Counted from the stretch's first letter, positions 1-11,300 are shown. The stretch: DNA of 64,000 nt from Sulfidibacter corallicola (GCF_017498545.1 NZ_CP071793.1:1488001-1552000), one strand, 5' to 3'. Program-made: numbers and translations. Notes: generated from the sequence alone by a model not told the origin.

Positions 1-1749
1 GCCCTTGAAATTCCGCGGGATGGGTCCGAACCGGACCAAACTCGGCAATGCGCCTTTACTCACCTTGCCGCGCATGGCCCCCGGCAACGCTTCCGCCATC
101 TCCCGCTGCCGTGATCTGGCCCGCTCGCCGTGCAGCGACAGGGTCGCGATGCAATCGTCCTCGTGCTCGCTGTGGAGCCGCTTGCCCACCACCGCCACCT
201 CGAACTCGCTCTCGGCCAAACCGAAACGATCCCCGATGAACGCCTCCAGCTCGGCGTTGATCTGGTCGTAGGCGTAGTTGGCCCCGCCGCGGATCAACAT
301 GGTCGACTCGCGGCTCATCCAGAAGAAATCCCGTTCGCCGTCCTCCGGGTGGATCAGGTAATATCCGATGTCCTTGAACCCGCTGTACCACCCCGATCGA
401 AGCACCGCATCCGTCGCCTCCGGTTGAGCCAGGTACCCCGCCATGACGTTGCCGCCGCTACAGACCAGGTAGCCAGGACGGCCCGGTTTGCAATCTACCC
501 AGTGGTCGGGGTTGCCGTCGCCCAACGACTTGACCACCCGCACCCGGGTGTGGCCCTCGTGGGGCCGGCCGATGTAATACCCCACCCGGCGACCGTTGTC
601 GAAGTGCCAGCCGCGCTCGAACAGCGCGATCACCTGTGCTCGGTCCAACCGATAGGGAATGCCCATCACCTGCAAACAGGTCTCCGTGGAGCCGAACCGC
701 ACCAGCGGCGGCTTGCCGGCGTAGTCCAGCATGCGCTTGATGGTCGTGGGCCCCACCGGCGCCGAGCCCAACAGAAAGTCGATGCGGGCCATGCCGGCGC
801 GCAGGTGGGTCGCCGATACGGGCAGCTTCTCCGTGGCGTCCAACTCGGCCAAGAAATCGAAATGGCGCGAGACCATCGGCGCCACGATGCGACCCGGGCG
901 CAGGCCGACCCGGGCCATCACCCGCCAAAAATCCGTGGTGTAGCGCTCGATCAGGTGAATCTCGCCGTCGTCCCGTCGCAGGCACCAATCGGTCATGGCC
1001 GAGGCGTTGGCGTGGTGCATCGGGTTGACGACCAGGGCGGCCAAACCGGTGCCGGGCGGGATTTCCAGGAACTGATCGAAGGTGGCCGCGTTGGTTCGGT
1101 AGTTGGCGTGGGTCAGCACCGCGCCCTTGGGATGTCCCGTCGTGCCCGAGGTGAAAATGACCAACCGCGCCCCGTCGGGATCGCGCGCCGGCGTCCACGC
1201 CGATTCGGACAGGGGTTCGTGGTCCGCGACACTACCCGCGTCCAGGCAGGGCAGTTCGGGTCGGTGTTGGCGCAGCGCGGCCAAGGCCGTCTCGTCGAAA
1301 TCCCGTTGGTGGATCACCAGGCCCACCTCGGCCAAGTCGGCCTTGAAACAAAGGCGTTCGACCGTGTCTGCCTGCCAATTGACCGTGACCGGCACCGTGT
1401 CGACCAGCAGGGCGGCCAATCGGTAGACCAGATCCAGGTAATGGTTGTTGCCGAAGGCGTGCAATTGGCGATCGCCCGCCTTCAGGCCGTGGGCCCGCAA
1501 GGCGGTGGCCCCACGGCAGGCCAGCTCCCAAATGGTGCCGGCGGTATAGGTACGACACTGCAGCTTCTTGAAGGGATCGATTCGGTAACTGAACACGAGC
1601 GGGCGGTCGGGATTGGCGAAGGCCGCGCGGTACGCGGCCAGGGCGTTGAATCCGTCGCGCGATGGGGCGTCGGAAGGCGCTGGTGGGGAGGTCATGGGGG
1701 TTTCCTCTTCGATGAACGGAGGCCCCGCGGGCGCTCCGGACTCGGTCAT
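1..1749 (-). CDS. AMP-binding acyl-CoA ligase/synthetase, 3' end missing
   Basis: Member of the ANL (acyl-CoA synthetase/NRPS adenylation) superfamily, which activates a carboxylic acid as acyl-AMP and then usually makes the CoA thioester. The reading frame is open for all 583 codons from the ATG at 1749 to the window edge. The P-loop-like motif TSGTTGHPKG is visible around residues 190-200, followed by a GSTE acyl-adenylate motif and a GDGNPDHWVDCKPG stretch that replaces the usual hinge region. The frame reaches PRNFKG at the edge, just before the position where the family carries its catalytic C-terminal lysine, so only a short tail is missing. The start overlaps the stop of the upstream ATP-grasp gene as ATGA, which implies translational coupling. 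The substrate cannot be read from sequence; an acyl or aryl acid activated for a small biosynthetic pathway is inference. Confidence 0.85.
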   Translation of the reverse strand, partial: MTESGAPAGPPFIEEETPMTSPPAPSDAPSRDGFNALAAYRAAFANPDRPLVFSYRIDPFKKLQCRTYTAGTIWELACRGATALRAHGLKAGDRQLHAFGNNHYLDLVYRLAALLVDTVPVTVNWQADTVERLCFKADLAEVGLVIHQRDFDETALAALRQHRPELPCLDAGSVADHEPLSESAWTPARDPDGARLVIFTSGTTGHPKGAVLTHANYRTNAATFDQFLEIPPGTGLAALVVNPMHHANASAMTDWCLRRDDGEIHLIERYTTDFWRVMARVGLRPGRIVAPMVSRHFDFLAELDATEKLPVSATHLRAGMARIDFLLGSAPVGPTTIKRMLDYAGKPPLVRFGSTETCLQVMGIPYRLDRAQVIALFERGWHFDNGRRVGYYIGRPHEGHTRVRVVKSLGDGNPDHWVDCKPGRPGYLVCSGGNVMAGYLAQPEATDAVLRSGWYSGFKDIGYYLIHPEDGERDFFWMSRESTMLIRGGANYAYDQINAELEAFIGDRFGLAESEFEVAVVGKRLHSEHEDDCIATLSLHGERARSRQREMAEALPGAMRGKVSKGALPSLVRFGPIPRNFKG

Positions 1750-2963
1750 TCCGCGTAGAGTTGGAGCGTCTCGCCGATGTCGTCGGCGATGGCGCAGGTC
1801 GTCTGCAGGTCGGGATGGCGCACGATCAGATAGCCGTCGGAAATCAGGGTGGCCTTCCAGTCGCGTCGCGGTGCGCCGATGGGCGAGAGGTTGTTGCACA
1901 CGATGGTCTCGCCGTAGCGCCGCTCGACCCGCTCCAGACCCTCGATGCGGCTGATCCGCCCCTGGCCGCGAGCACGCTTGAAGATGACCGCGGCGTTGTA
2001 GCGCCGCTTGATCGGCTGGCTGATGCGTCCGTGGATCAGGGCTTCCGCCCAACCGTCGAACACGTCGATGTCGCAGCCGTAATTCATCAGCTCCACCGAG
2101 CGCCCTCCCGGGGGACGTGCCGCGATTTCGCCGAAGACGGCTTCACCGTCCGGTTTGAGAAACCATTCCATGTGGGTGAATCCGGTTTGGAAATCGAAGG
2201 CCCGCAGGACTTGCATCCCCAGTTCGTAACCGCGTTGCAGTTCGGGCGTGTCCAGGTCGCGCAACGTCACCGTTTGCGGGCTGATCCACTCTTGGGTGCG
2301 TGCGATGAGCGGATTGGGCCGGTACCAGGCGATGTTGTAGTAGAGCACCTCGCCGCCGGCGCAGATGGTGTCGAACGTGTACTCGCGACCCTCGATGAAT
2401 TCCTCGACCGAGACCTCTGCTACGTTGCGAAGGCGAGGCAAGAGCCGTGAAAGCTCTTCCGCGTCGTCGACGCGGTAGGTATGGGCCGAACCCGCGCCGG
2501 CGATCGGCTTGACGATGATCGGGAAACCGATTCGCTGCGCCGCCTCGGCCACCTGGCGGGCGGTCGTGGTGGCCTCGTGGCGCGGCGTGCGGACGCCGGC
2601 GCGATCGAGCGTGCGTTTCATGGCCTCCTTGTCGCGGAAGAGCTGGGTTTGGGCGCGGTCGAGACCGGGCAGCGCGAAGCGTTCGCGCAGCGATGCGGCC
2701 AGCGACATGCCTGGCTCCCAAAGGCAGACGATGCGGTCGAGCTTCACCGGCAGGCGCCAGGCCCGCAGCGCTTCGTAGGCCGCCGTTTCGTCCCAGATCG
2801 AAGGAAGGTGGAGATAGTGATCCAGGCCTTCTTGCGCCACTTCCGGCAGGTGCGATTCCGGATGGTCGCCCACGCCAAGGACGCGCGCACCTTGCCGGGC
2901 CAAGGCGCGCACGAAGTAGGGAATCTCGGCGGGGAACCCGGGCTGAATCACGAGCACGTTCAC
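1746..2963 (-). CDS. ATP-grasp domain ligase
   Basis: 405-residue ATP-grasp protein, a family that joins a carboxylate (as acyl phosphate) to an amine or other nucleophile. The order is an N-terminal Rossmann-like pre-ATP-grasp region (MNVLVIQPGFPAE), an ATP-binding lysine segment (FPIIVKPIAGAGSA, about residues 150-165), an adenine-side EFIEG motif, and the metal-binding strand FGEIAARPPGG near residue 275, where the common EINxR is replaced by EIAAR. A C-terminal domain of about 100 residues follows. It is translationally coupled (4-base overlap) with the downstream AMP-ligase, suggesting that both act on one product. It resembles stand-alone carboxylate-amine ligases rather than purine or carbamoyl-phosphate enzymes. 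The substrate is unknown. Confidence 0.8.
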   Translation of the reverse strand: MNVLVIQPGFPAEIPYFVRALARQGARVLGVGDHPESHLPEVAQEGLDHYLHLPSIWDETAAYEALRAWRLPVKLDRIVCLWEPGMSLAASLRERFALPGLDRAQTQLFRDKEAMKRTLDRAGVRTPRHEATTTARQVAEAAQRIGFPIIVKPIAGAGSAHTYRVDDAEELSRLLPRLRNVAEVSVEEFIEGREYTFDTICAGGEVLYYNIAWYRPNPLIARTQEWISPQTVTLRDLDTPELQRGYELGMQVLRAFDFQTGFTHMEWFLKPDGEAVFGEIAARPPGGRSVELMNYGCDIDVFDGWAEALIHGRISQPIKRRYNAAVIFKRARGQGRISRIEGLERVERRYGETIVCNNLSPIGAPRRDWKATLISDGYLIVRHPDLQTTCAIADDIGETLQLYAE

Positions 2964-3047
2964 GTCATGTCCTCCGCGGTGCCGTCACCTGTCCGTCAAT
3001 GATGGGTGTACTGCGTGGGCTCTGCACCCGCGCCGTGCCGGTTCGGT

Positions 3048-5168
3048 TCATTTGGATCGGCTCGGCACGCGGTGCTTGATGTGCGACAGCTCGAGAATGG
3101 TGAGCAGAAACGCCGTCTCTCTCGCGATGTCCTTGAACCGTTGGAACCGCCCGGACGAACCGCCGTGGCCGGCGTCCATGTTCGTGTGCAGCAGCAACAT
3201 GTTCATGTCGGTCTTGTTGGCGCGCAGCTTGGCGACCCATTTGGCCGGTTCCCAATATTGGACTTGGGAATCGTGCAGGCCGGTGGTCACCAACATGTGC
3301 GGGTACTCCTGGTGTTTGACCTGATCGTAGGGCGAGTAGGAGAGAATGTAGTCGTGGCAGGCTTTCTTGCGCGGGTCACCCCACTCGTCGTATTCGATGG
3401 TGGTCAGCGGAATCGTTTCGTCCTGCATGGTGGTCAGGCAGTCGACGAACGGCACGATCGCCAGGATGCCGCGATAGAGATCGGGTCGCTTGTTGGCGAT
3501 GACGCCCATCAGCATGCCGCCGGCCGAACCACCACGGGCGAAGAGCCGGTCGGGGCGGGTGTAGTGGTGGGCGATCAGGTAGGCCGAGCAGGCGATGAAG
3601 TCGTCGAAGGTGTTCCACTTGCGGTCCAGCTTGCCGGCCTCGTACCAGGCCCGACCCAGCTCCGAGCCGCCGCGCACGTGGGCGATGGCGAAGATGAAGC
3701 CGCGATCCAGCAGGCTGAGCCGGCTGGAGGAGAAATGGGGATCACAGCTAATGCCGTAGGATCCGTAAGCGTATTGCAGCAGGGGGCTGGAGCCGTCGCG
3801 CGGGGTCTCCTTGTGGTACACGATCGAAATCGGGACTTCCGTGCCGTCCTGGGTCTTGGCCCAAACCCGCTCGCTGCGGTAATTTGCGGGATCGAAATCA
3901 CCCACGATCGGTTCGCGCTTGAGCAGGGTGCGCTCGCGCGTGTCCATGTCGTAGTCGTAGATCGACAGGGGCGTCGTCAGCGAATCGTAGTTGAAGCGCA
4001 ACACCTTGGTATTGAGGTCGGGGTTGAAATCGAGATGAACCAGGTAGACCGGTTCCTCGAAGGCGATGCAGTGTTCGGCACCGTCGTCCTGGCGAATGAT
4101 GCGGATGCGCGGCAGGGCGCGCTCCCATTCCAGGATCACCAGGTGATTGGCGAACCCGTGAATGTTGTCCAGGTAGACGTTCTCGTTGTGCCCGATCACC
4201 ACTTGCCAGTGGTCGCGGCCGGGCTGGTCCAGCGCGGTCCGCATCACCTGGAAGTTGGGTGCCTCGTAGTTGCTCAGCAGGAAAAAGGCGTCGCCCAGGT
4301 GAAACGGATAGTAGCGGTGATCCCATTCGCGCGGCTGGATGACGCGGAAGTCCGCCTCGGGACGGTCGGCCTCGACGAAGCGGTACTCGTTGGACATGGT
4401 GCTGGAGGAGCCGACGAAGATGAACCGCTTCGAAGTGGAGCGATAGACGTGCACGTTGAAGGCGCTGTCCTGTTCGTGGAAGATCAAACGATCTTCGGAC
4501 TGGGCCTGGCCGAGCACGTGGTGGTAGACCCGATCGCAACGCAGCGTATCCGCATCCTTGTGCACGTAGAAAAACGACTGGCCGTCGGCTGCCCAGGCGA
4601 TGTCGCCACCGGCGCCTTCGATGCGGTCCTCGAAGGTCTTTCCGGTGGTCAGGTCCAGCACGCGGATCTCGAAGAGGCGGCGCCCGACGATGTCCTGCGC
4701 GTAGGCCAGGCGGCTGTGATCGGCCGAGATGCTGCGACCGCCGATGCTGAAGAACGAGCAGCCCTCCGCCAGTTTGTTTTCGTCGAGCAGGAGTTCTTCG
4801 TCGGCTTCCATCGAGCCGCTGCGACGGCAGAACAACCCGTATTCCCGACCCTTTTCGTAGCGCGTGTAATAGTAGTGGTCATCGATCCGATAGGGCACCG
4901 AACTGTCGTCTTTCTTGATGCGGGCGATCATCTCGTCGTAGAGCGAATCGCAAAGCTGTGGTTCGAGATGGGCGTCGGTGAAGGCGTTCTCGGCTCGCAG
5001 ATAGTGGCGCACATCGGGTTCTTCCCGCTGCTTCAACCAATAATACGGATCCTTGCGGCTGACGCCGTGGGCCTCGTGGACCTTGGGTATCTGTTTGGCG
5101 AAAGGCGGCATGCGAATCGTTGACAGCATCGGTTCCTGAGGGGCGTTGTTCTGCTTGGCGTCGGTCAT
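3048..5168 (-). CDS. ptrB: Oligopeptidase B (S9 prolyl oligopeptidase family)
   Basis: 706-residue cytoplasmic serine peptidase that cleaves short peptides after basic residues. The N-terminal two thirds form the seven-bladed propeller. The C-terminal hydrolase domain shows the family signature AHVRGGSELGR and the nucleophile motif GGSAGG with Ser548. An Asp (TTGLHDSQVQYWEP) and a His (MDAGHGGSSGR) in the expected order complete the triad. Length and the YGSYG block match oligopeptidase B better than prolyl endopeptidase. The start ATG has AGGAT upstream. No signal peptide is visible. The gene diverges from the oxidoreductase gene across a 630-base gap and appears to be a single housekeeping-type gene. 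Confidence 0.9.
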   Translation of the reverse strand: MTDAKQNNAPQEPMLSTIRMPPFAKQIPKVHEAHGVSRKDPYYWLKQREEPDVRHYLRAENAFTDAHLEPQLCDSLYDEMIARIKKDDSSVPYRIDDHYYYTRYEKGREYGLFCRRSGSMEADEELLLDENKLAEGCSFFSIGGRSISADHSRLAYAQDIVGRRLFEIRVLDLTTGKTFEDRIEGAGGDIAWAADGQSFFYVHKDADTLRCDRVYHHVLGQAQSEDRLIFHEQDSAFNVHVYRSTSKRFIFVGSSSTMSNEYRFVEADRPEADFRVIQPREWDHRYYPFHLGDAFFLLSNYEAPNFQVMRTALDQPGRDHWQVVIGHNENVYLDNIHGFANHLVILEWERALPRIRIIRQDDGAEHCIAFEEPVYLVHLDFNPDLNTKVLRFNYDSLTTPLSIYDYDMDTRERTLLKREPIVGDFDPANYRSERVWAKTQDGTEVPISIVYHKETPRDGSSPLLQYAYGSYGISCDPHFSSSRLSLLDRGFIFAIAHVRGGSELGRAWYEAGKLDRKWNTFDDFIACSAYLIAHHYTRPDRLFARGGSAGGMLMGVIANKRPDLYRGILAIVPFVDCLTTMQDETIPLTTIEYDEWGDPRKKACHDYILSYSPYDQVKHQEYPHMLVTTGLHDSQVQYWEPAKWVAKLRANKTDMNMLLLHTNMDAGHGGSSGRFQRFKDIARETAFLLTILELSHIKHRVPSRSK

Positions 5169-5799
5169 CGTGGAACATCCTACTCATAGAGGTGGGCGGC
5201 GAGGCCGAAGCCGTTCCGAGGCGCCTCGCGGGGAGCCGACGGGGCGTGGAATGGCGGGCCCGCCTGGTGGCGTGGCGGTGGTCCAAAACGGAAGATCGAG
5301 CGTGCCTCCATTGGTACACATCATCAATAGGTGCCGGTTAGGGCATCCTATGACGTGACCGCCACGCTGTCAATCGCCCACGACGATGGAATGGCCAATT
5401 CCTTTTTCGAACCCGTGCGCAAGCGCCGCCTGGTGGGGGGGAGGTGGCACCCCCCGGCCGATCCGTTCGGCACGGTGCCTTCTACGATAGGGTGAAAAGA
5501 ATCTAACGGTTTGTAATAAATGGAGTTGTTGGTGCTGGGCTCGAGGCTGGCGGGAAGGTGCGCCTCCAACCGGAGCCCCTGATGTGCCGAGCGGCCGCCG
5601 ATTCTGAGCGCCTGGCCCTTTTTGTCGGATCGGTCCGGATCCGGAGGCGCGGCGGTGCCCCTCGGGAGACCCCGAAAATTCTACTGGCGGACTTCCGGCT
5701 CGCGGTACTAGACTGGGGGCAACGATCTGATTTCAAGTGCGTTCGTTCCGAGTCTCGCGGAGGTGACGCACGTTGCACAGGTTCCAGGGGGGAATCCGC
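5169..5799. other. Intergenic region between divergent genes
   Basis: 631 bases separating the divergent starts of oligopeptidase B and the molybdopterin oxidoreductase. It must hold both promoters. I see no convincing coding frame, RNA gene or strong hairpin-plus-T terminator; the open frames here lack family resemblance. Confidence 0.5.
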
Positions 5800-8058
5800 A
5801 TGACCGGTAAAGAATCGGTACGTCCGCCGGCCAAGGCCGCGGGTGGTTTTGGCGCGCTGCTTTCCAGCTTTCATCAGCTACGGGTACACGGGGTGGTTTC
5901 CGATTGGGCCTCCTTCCTGAAGGCCAATCGCCCGGATGGGTTCGATTGCCCCGGCTGCGCCTGGCCCGAGCCGAAAGAGGCCTCGCGCATGGAGTTCTGT
6001 GAAAACGGCGTCAAGGCCATCGCCCACGAGATCACCAGTCACCGGGTCGATCGCGCTTTTTTCGAACGCCACACGGTCGGCGAACTCGCCCAAAGGGATC
6101 ACTATTGGCTGGAACGGCAGGGACGCTTGACCGAACCGATGCGCTACAACGCCGAGACCGATCGCTACGAGCCCATCGCCTGGGCCGACGCCTTCCAGTT
6201 GGTGGGCGATCGCCTGCGCGCCTTGGAGCATCCCGATCGGGCCGTGTTCTACACCTCCGGACGCACCAGCAACGAGGCCGCCTTTCTCTATCAGTTGTTC
6301 GGTCGCCTGCTGGGCACCAACAATTTTCCGGACTGTTCCAACATGTGCCACGAATCCTCGGGCGTGGCGCTCGGCGAAGCGATCGGGATCGGCAAGGGCA
6401 CGGTCACGATCGAGGATTTCGAGAAAGCCGATGCGATTTTCATCTTCGGACAGAACCCGGGCACCAATCACCCGCGCATGCTGGCCGAACTGCAGAAAGC
6501 CGCGCAACGGGGCTGCACCATCGTCAGTTTCAACCCTCTGAAGGAGCCGGGGCTGCAGCGATTCACCCATCCCAAACACCCCGTCGCCACCTTGGTGGGC
6601 TCCAGCACGCCCATCAGTTCCCACTACTACCAACCGCTGGTCGGCGGGGATCTCGCCGCCGTCAAGGGCATGATCAAGGTGGTTTTGGAACGCGAGGCCG
6701 CCGCCCCGGGCACGGTTTTGGACCAGGCCTTCATCGAGACCCACACGCGAGGGTTCGAGGCCGTGCGCGCCGACGCCATGGCGACCGCCTGGGAAGACAT
6801 CGAGGCCAACAGCGGCTTGACCCGTGCCCAAGTGACCGAGGCCGCCGAGCTCTACCTGGCCGCCGATCGGGTCATCGCCTGTTGGGCCATGGGCCTGACC
6901 CAGCAGAAACAGGCGGTGGGCAGCATTCAAACCTTGGTGAACCTGTTGCTGTTGCGCGGAAATATGGGCAAACCGGGTGCGGGTGCCTGCCCCGTGAGAG
7001 GCCACAGCAACGTCCAGGGTGACCGCACCGTGGGCATCGTCGAAAAGCCAAAACCGGAATTCCTCGATGCGCTGGGTCGCGTCTTCGACTTCGATCCACC
7101 ACGCGAGCACGGTCTCAATACGGTGGAAGCGATCAAGGCCATGGACGAGGGGCGCGTGGACGTCCTGTTCTGTATGGGCGGCAATTTCGCGGCCGCCACG
7201 CCCGACACCGAATTGACCGAAGCCGCGATCAAACGACTGGACCTCACCGTGCACGTCAGTACCAAGCTCAATCGCAGCCACGTGGTGACCGGCAAGGACG
7301 CCCTGATCCTGCCCTGCCTGGGTCGTACCGAGCGGGACGAACAAGCCGAAGGCCCGCAAGTGGTGACCGTGGAGGACTCGATGAGCATGGTGCACGCCTC
7401 GCGCGGCCATCGGCGACCGGCAGGGGCGATGCTGCTCTCGGAACCGGCGATCGTCGCCGGGGTGGCCAAGGCGAGCCTGACCCACGAGGGGATCGATTGG
7501 GATGCCCTGGTCGCGGATTACGATCGCATTCGCGCGAAGATCGCCGAGGTGTTGCCGATGTTCGCGGACTACAACCGCAAGATTCGCGAGCCCGGCGGGT
7601 TCTATCTGGGCAACAGCGCCCGCGACCGAGTGTGGCGGACCCAAGGCGGCCAGGCGCGGTTCAGTGTCCATCCCCTACCGGAAAACCATTTGGAACCCAA
7701 CCAGTTGCGCTTGATGACCGTGCGCAGCCACGACCAATTCAATACCACCATCTACGGCTTGGACGACCGCTATCGCGGCATCAAGGGCAAGCGCATGGTG
7801 GTCTTCCTCAACGGCGAGGACATGGCCGACCGGGCCCTGGAAGCGGGGATGCGGGTCGACTTGATCAGCCAGGGGGCTGATGGCCGGAAACGCAAGGCGG
7901 AAGGCTTCGAGGTGGTGCCCTACGAACTCCCCAGAGGTTGTGCCGCGGCCTATTTTCCCGAAACCAACGTCCTGGTGCCGATCGATAGTTACGCGTCTCG
8001 CAGTTTCACGCCGGCTTCCAAATTCATTCCGGTTTGGCTCGAGCGCTGTGACGTGTGA
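5800..8058 (+). CDS. FdhF/YdeP family molybdopterin oxidoreductase
   Basis: 752-residue molybdopterin (bis-MGD) oxidoreductase of the FdhF/YdeP group, relatives of formate dehydrogenase alpha subunit; E. coli YdeP is linked to acid resistance but its substrate is unknown. The sequence shows the group motif FDCPGCAWPEP near residue 50 (iron-sulfur ligands), then CENGVKAIAHEIT, NFPDCSNMCHESSG in the active-site region, FGQNPGTNHPRM, and the cofactor-binding GNMGKPGAGACPVRGHSN block. The C-terminal MGD-binding domain holds MTVRSHDQFNTTIYGLDDRYRG. The ATG at 5800 is chosen over an in-frame TTG at 5773 because GGGGGGAA lies about 7 bases upstream. No twin-arginine signal is seen, so it is likely cytoplasmic. 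No partner diaphorase gene is adjacent. Confidence 0.9.
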   Translation: MTGKESVRPPAKAAGGFGALLSSFHQLRVHGVVSDWASFLKANRPDGFDCPGCAWPEPKEASRMEFCENGVKAIAHEITSHRVDRAFFERHTVGELAQRDHYWLERQGRLTEPMRYNAETDRYEPIAWADAFQLVGDRLRALEHPDRAVFYTSGRTSNEAAFLYQLFGRLLGTNNFPDCSNMCHESSGVALGEAIGIGKGTVTIEDFEKADAIFIFGQNPGTNHPRMLAELQKAAQRGCTIVSFNPLKEPGLQRFTHPKHPVATLVGSSTPISSHYYQPLVGGDLAAVKGMIKVVLEREAAAPGTVLDQAFIETHTRGFEAVRADAMATAWEDIEANSGLTRAQVTEAAELYLAADRVIACWAMGLTQQKQAVGSIQTLVNLLLLRGNMGKPGAGACPVRGHSNVQGDRTVGIVEKPKPEFLDALGRVFDFDPPREHGLNTVEAIKAMDEGRVDVLFCMGGNFAAATPDTELTEAAIKRLDLTVHVSTKLNRSHVVTGKDALILPCLGRTERDEQAEGPQVVTVEDSMSMVHASRGHRRPAGAMLLSEPAIVAGVAKASLTHEGIDWDALVADYDRIRAKIAEVLPMFADYNRKIREPGGFYLGNSARDRVWRTQGGQARFSVHPLPENHLEPNQLRLMTVRSHDQFNTTIYGLDDRYRGIKGKRMVVFLNGEDMADRALEAGMRVDLISQGADGRKRKAEGFEVVPYELPRGCAAAYFPETNVLVPIDSYASRSFTPASKFIPVWLERCDV

Positions 8059-8346
8059 TTTTTCATGATTGCCCTCGTCTGGTGAAACGGTTCGGTGTCC
8101 TGTTGGAAAACGGAGCTTTGGGAAAGTAGGCTCTTGATGAAAAAAAATTGCGTCCAGCAGTGAATGATCCGATATTTCTGGATGGACCTCTTAGGTAAAT
8201 TCGATTTTTGGCGTATGATGTCACTATCCTCACCCTAAAGTCATCGAGCCGTCGATTTTTGGTCGATTTGGTGTCCGAGTCTCTCTGTCGTCGAGGCCGG
8301 GCCCATGTTCCCGCGCACGGCTTCCCGACGCTGAAATGGACGTTCT

Positions 8347-11300
8347 ATGCACCAGATTCCGGGCTATCACATTGTGGAAACCCTTCACGAGAGCACGCGC
8401 CATTGGGTATTCCGGGCGCGTGCCGACAGCGATGGTCGATCCGTCATCCTCAAAACGCTCAAGTCCGGGGATCCCACGGTGGAAGAATTGGCCCAATTCC
8501 GACAGGAGATGAGCCTGATACGGGACCTCATCCAGAGCGGGGAGGTGGAGGGCATCGTTCCGGCCCTGGCACTGGTGACCGACGCCGAGCGACCGACCAT
8601 CGTGTTGGAGGACGTCTCGGGTGTTTCTCTCGCCCATCGTTTGGGTGGTAAACCCTTGAGCATGGACGAGTTTTTGAGTATCGCGCTGCCCTTGACACGC
8701 ACCTTGGGGCGATTGCACGAACGGGGCATCGTCCATCGCGACGTCAAGCCGGACAACATCGTGCTCGATGCCGACGAGCATCCGCTCTTGACCGATTTCG
8801 GCATCGCGGTCCTGCTCGAGAAGGGGGTGTCGCGATGGCCCGGCGAAGACTACCCGATCGGATCGCCGGCCTATCTCGCGCCCGAACAATCGGGTCGTTT
8901 GGATCGTGGTCCCGATCACCGCGGCGATCTCTACTCGCTGGGTGCCACCTTTTTCGAAATGCTGACCGGCGAGGCGCCCTTTTCCGGCGAAGACGAGATG
9001 GCGCTGATCCACGCCCACCTGGCGCGTCAACCCGGTGCACCCCATGTGGTCAACCCGGCCGTGGCACCGCTTCTTTCCGCGATCGTCCTGAAGCTGTTGG
9101 CGAAAAACCCGGATGAACGCTATCAGCACGCCCTCGGGCTGGCGGCCGATCTCGAACGGTGTCGCGAGCAGTTGGATGCCACCGGAGAGATCGAGGCGTT
9201 CCCGCTCGGCGAGGCCGACCGGGCGCCGCGCTTCCTCGAATCCCACACGCTTTGGGGCCGAGATGCGGCTCTGGCCCGCATCGGCGAGGCCCTGGCTCGC
9301 GCCGGTCAGGGATCGGTCGAGGTGGTGGCGATTCACGGCGAGGAAGGGGTCGGCAAATCCGCGTTGATCCGCGCGCTCCGGCAATTGGGCGCCGAACGGC
9401 GGGCCCACGTGGCGGAAGCGGTGTGTCTTCCGGATATGAAAGGCATCCCTCACGGCACGCTGGTCGCCGCGTTCGGGTCGCTGCTGCGCCAGATTGCGGC
9501 CGAGGACGATCAGCAGGTGGCGGCGTGGCGCGATCGCCTGCGCCTGGCGCTCGGCGACGCCCTGCTTCAACTCGGTGCCGTGATCCCCGAATTGCGCTAC
9601 ATCCTCGATGGCGAGCCCAGCGGCGAGCGCGTGCCGGCGCCTCGAGCGCCCGGACAGACCCACCTGCTGTTGGAAGGTCTGGTCCTGGGCCTGCGCAACA
9701 AACAGCACCCGCTGATCCTGGTGCTCGACGACCTCCAGTGGATCGACACGGCGAGCCTCGCGTTTTTGCAGAGCGTGGCGGTATCGGCGGGACAACACTA
9801 TCTGATGCTGGTCCTGGTGTTTCGGGATGACGTGGTGCTGACGACGCCGCCGCTGATGGCCGCGCTCTCCACCCTGGCCGATCAAAGCCAGTGGACCGAC
9901 GTCCTGCTGGAGGGCCTTTCCCAAGCGGACATCGCCCAACTGCTCGCCGCGCGAACGGGGCACAACCCCGCCGCCATGACCCCGCTGGCCGAAGCCCTTC
10001 GGATCAAGACCCGGGGAAACCCAGCCCACATCATGCACCTGCTCCAGCATTTGGAAGAAACGGACCTGTTGCGTCACGAACCGGGTGTCGGCTGGTCTTG
10101 GGATTTGGAGGGGATTCGCGCCCTGCCGATCCACGACCATTTGGCCGAATCGCTGGCCCGCGGGGTGGCCGCCCTGCCCGACGATACCCGCGAACTCCTG
10201 GAGCGCGCCGCCTGTATCGGGCCCCGTTTCAGTCTCGCCGAATTGGCCGATATCTGGGACGGGGAGCCCGCGGGCCTCTACGGCCAGTTGCGGCCGGCGA
10301 TGCTCGCGGAGTTGATTCAACCGATCGAAGGCGGATTCGGATTTCACCATGCCCGTGTCCATCAGGCGGTATACGAAGGCATCGACGAGCAGACGCGGGC
10401 CCGCCACCACTACCGCATCGGATGTTATCTTCAGACGCGCGGCGAGGCCTCGTCCTCCCTGGAAAACCTGTTTGCGATCGTGCGCCAGTTGAACCGTGCG
10501 GTGACCTGTCTCGGCACGCGGCAGGAACGCATCGATTTGGCTTCCCTGGATTTGGAGGCGGGGCGCAAAGCCCGGGAATCGATGGCCCCGCGCGAGGCGG
10601 AAACCTATCTGGAAGCCGGGTTGGCGCTTCTGCCGCCCGAGGCGGGGGCGGCGGACGCCTTGTGGTACCCCCTCAACCTGGAGTTGTTGCACGCGGTGTT
10701 CGCGGCCGGCAACGCCCTCAAGGTTCGCGACCTCGCCGAAACGCTGCTGAGCCGGGTGGACGTGCCTTCCCGCCAGGCGGCGATCTACGAGGTGCTGATC
10801 GCCCAATGCACGCGCGAGCAGGATTACGAGCGAGCCCTCGTCCTTGCGGATACGGCCCTGCGCGTTCTCGAATGGTCCCTGCCCGCCGGACCGGGCGGCT
10901 TGAGCCTGGAGGTGGCCGAGGCGACCCGGACCCGCCTGGAAGACGCGCTGGCGGGCGAGCCCGCTCGACTCGAAAGCGGGCGCATCGCCTCGGTCTTGGC
11001 GATCCTGGCTGCCGCGGTCCCGGCCGCGATGTGCTGCGACATGCGCCGCTATCGGCTCTTGGTGCATGCCATGGTCGACCTCTCGCTGGAGCACGGCTTC
11101 AACGGGGATTCCGCCTTCGGAGCGGCGTTGTTCGCGGCCGTCTGGGGCCGGTTGACCGGCGAAGAGGGGAGCGGTCTCGCGCTCGGCGAACTGGCCCGAA
11201 ATCTCGGCCAGCAGCGAGGCGACGCCAGGACCCGTTGCCGGATCGACGTGGTTCACGGCCTGATGAACATGCACTGGGGACGGCCCTTCGACGCCTGTCG

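Noticed and set aside
130..1758. 542-codon plus-strand frame opposite the AMP-ligase
   Set aside because: Antisense shadow of a gene with clear ligase motifs; many similar long antisense frames exist in this GC-rich window.
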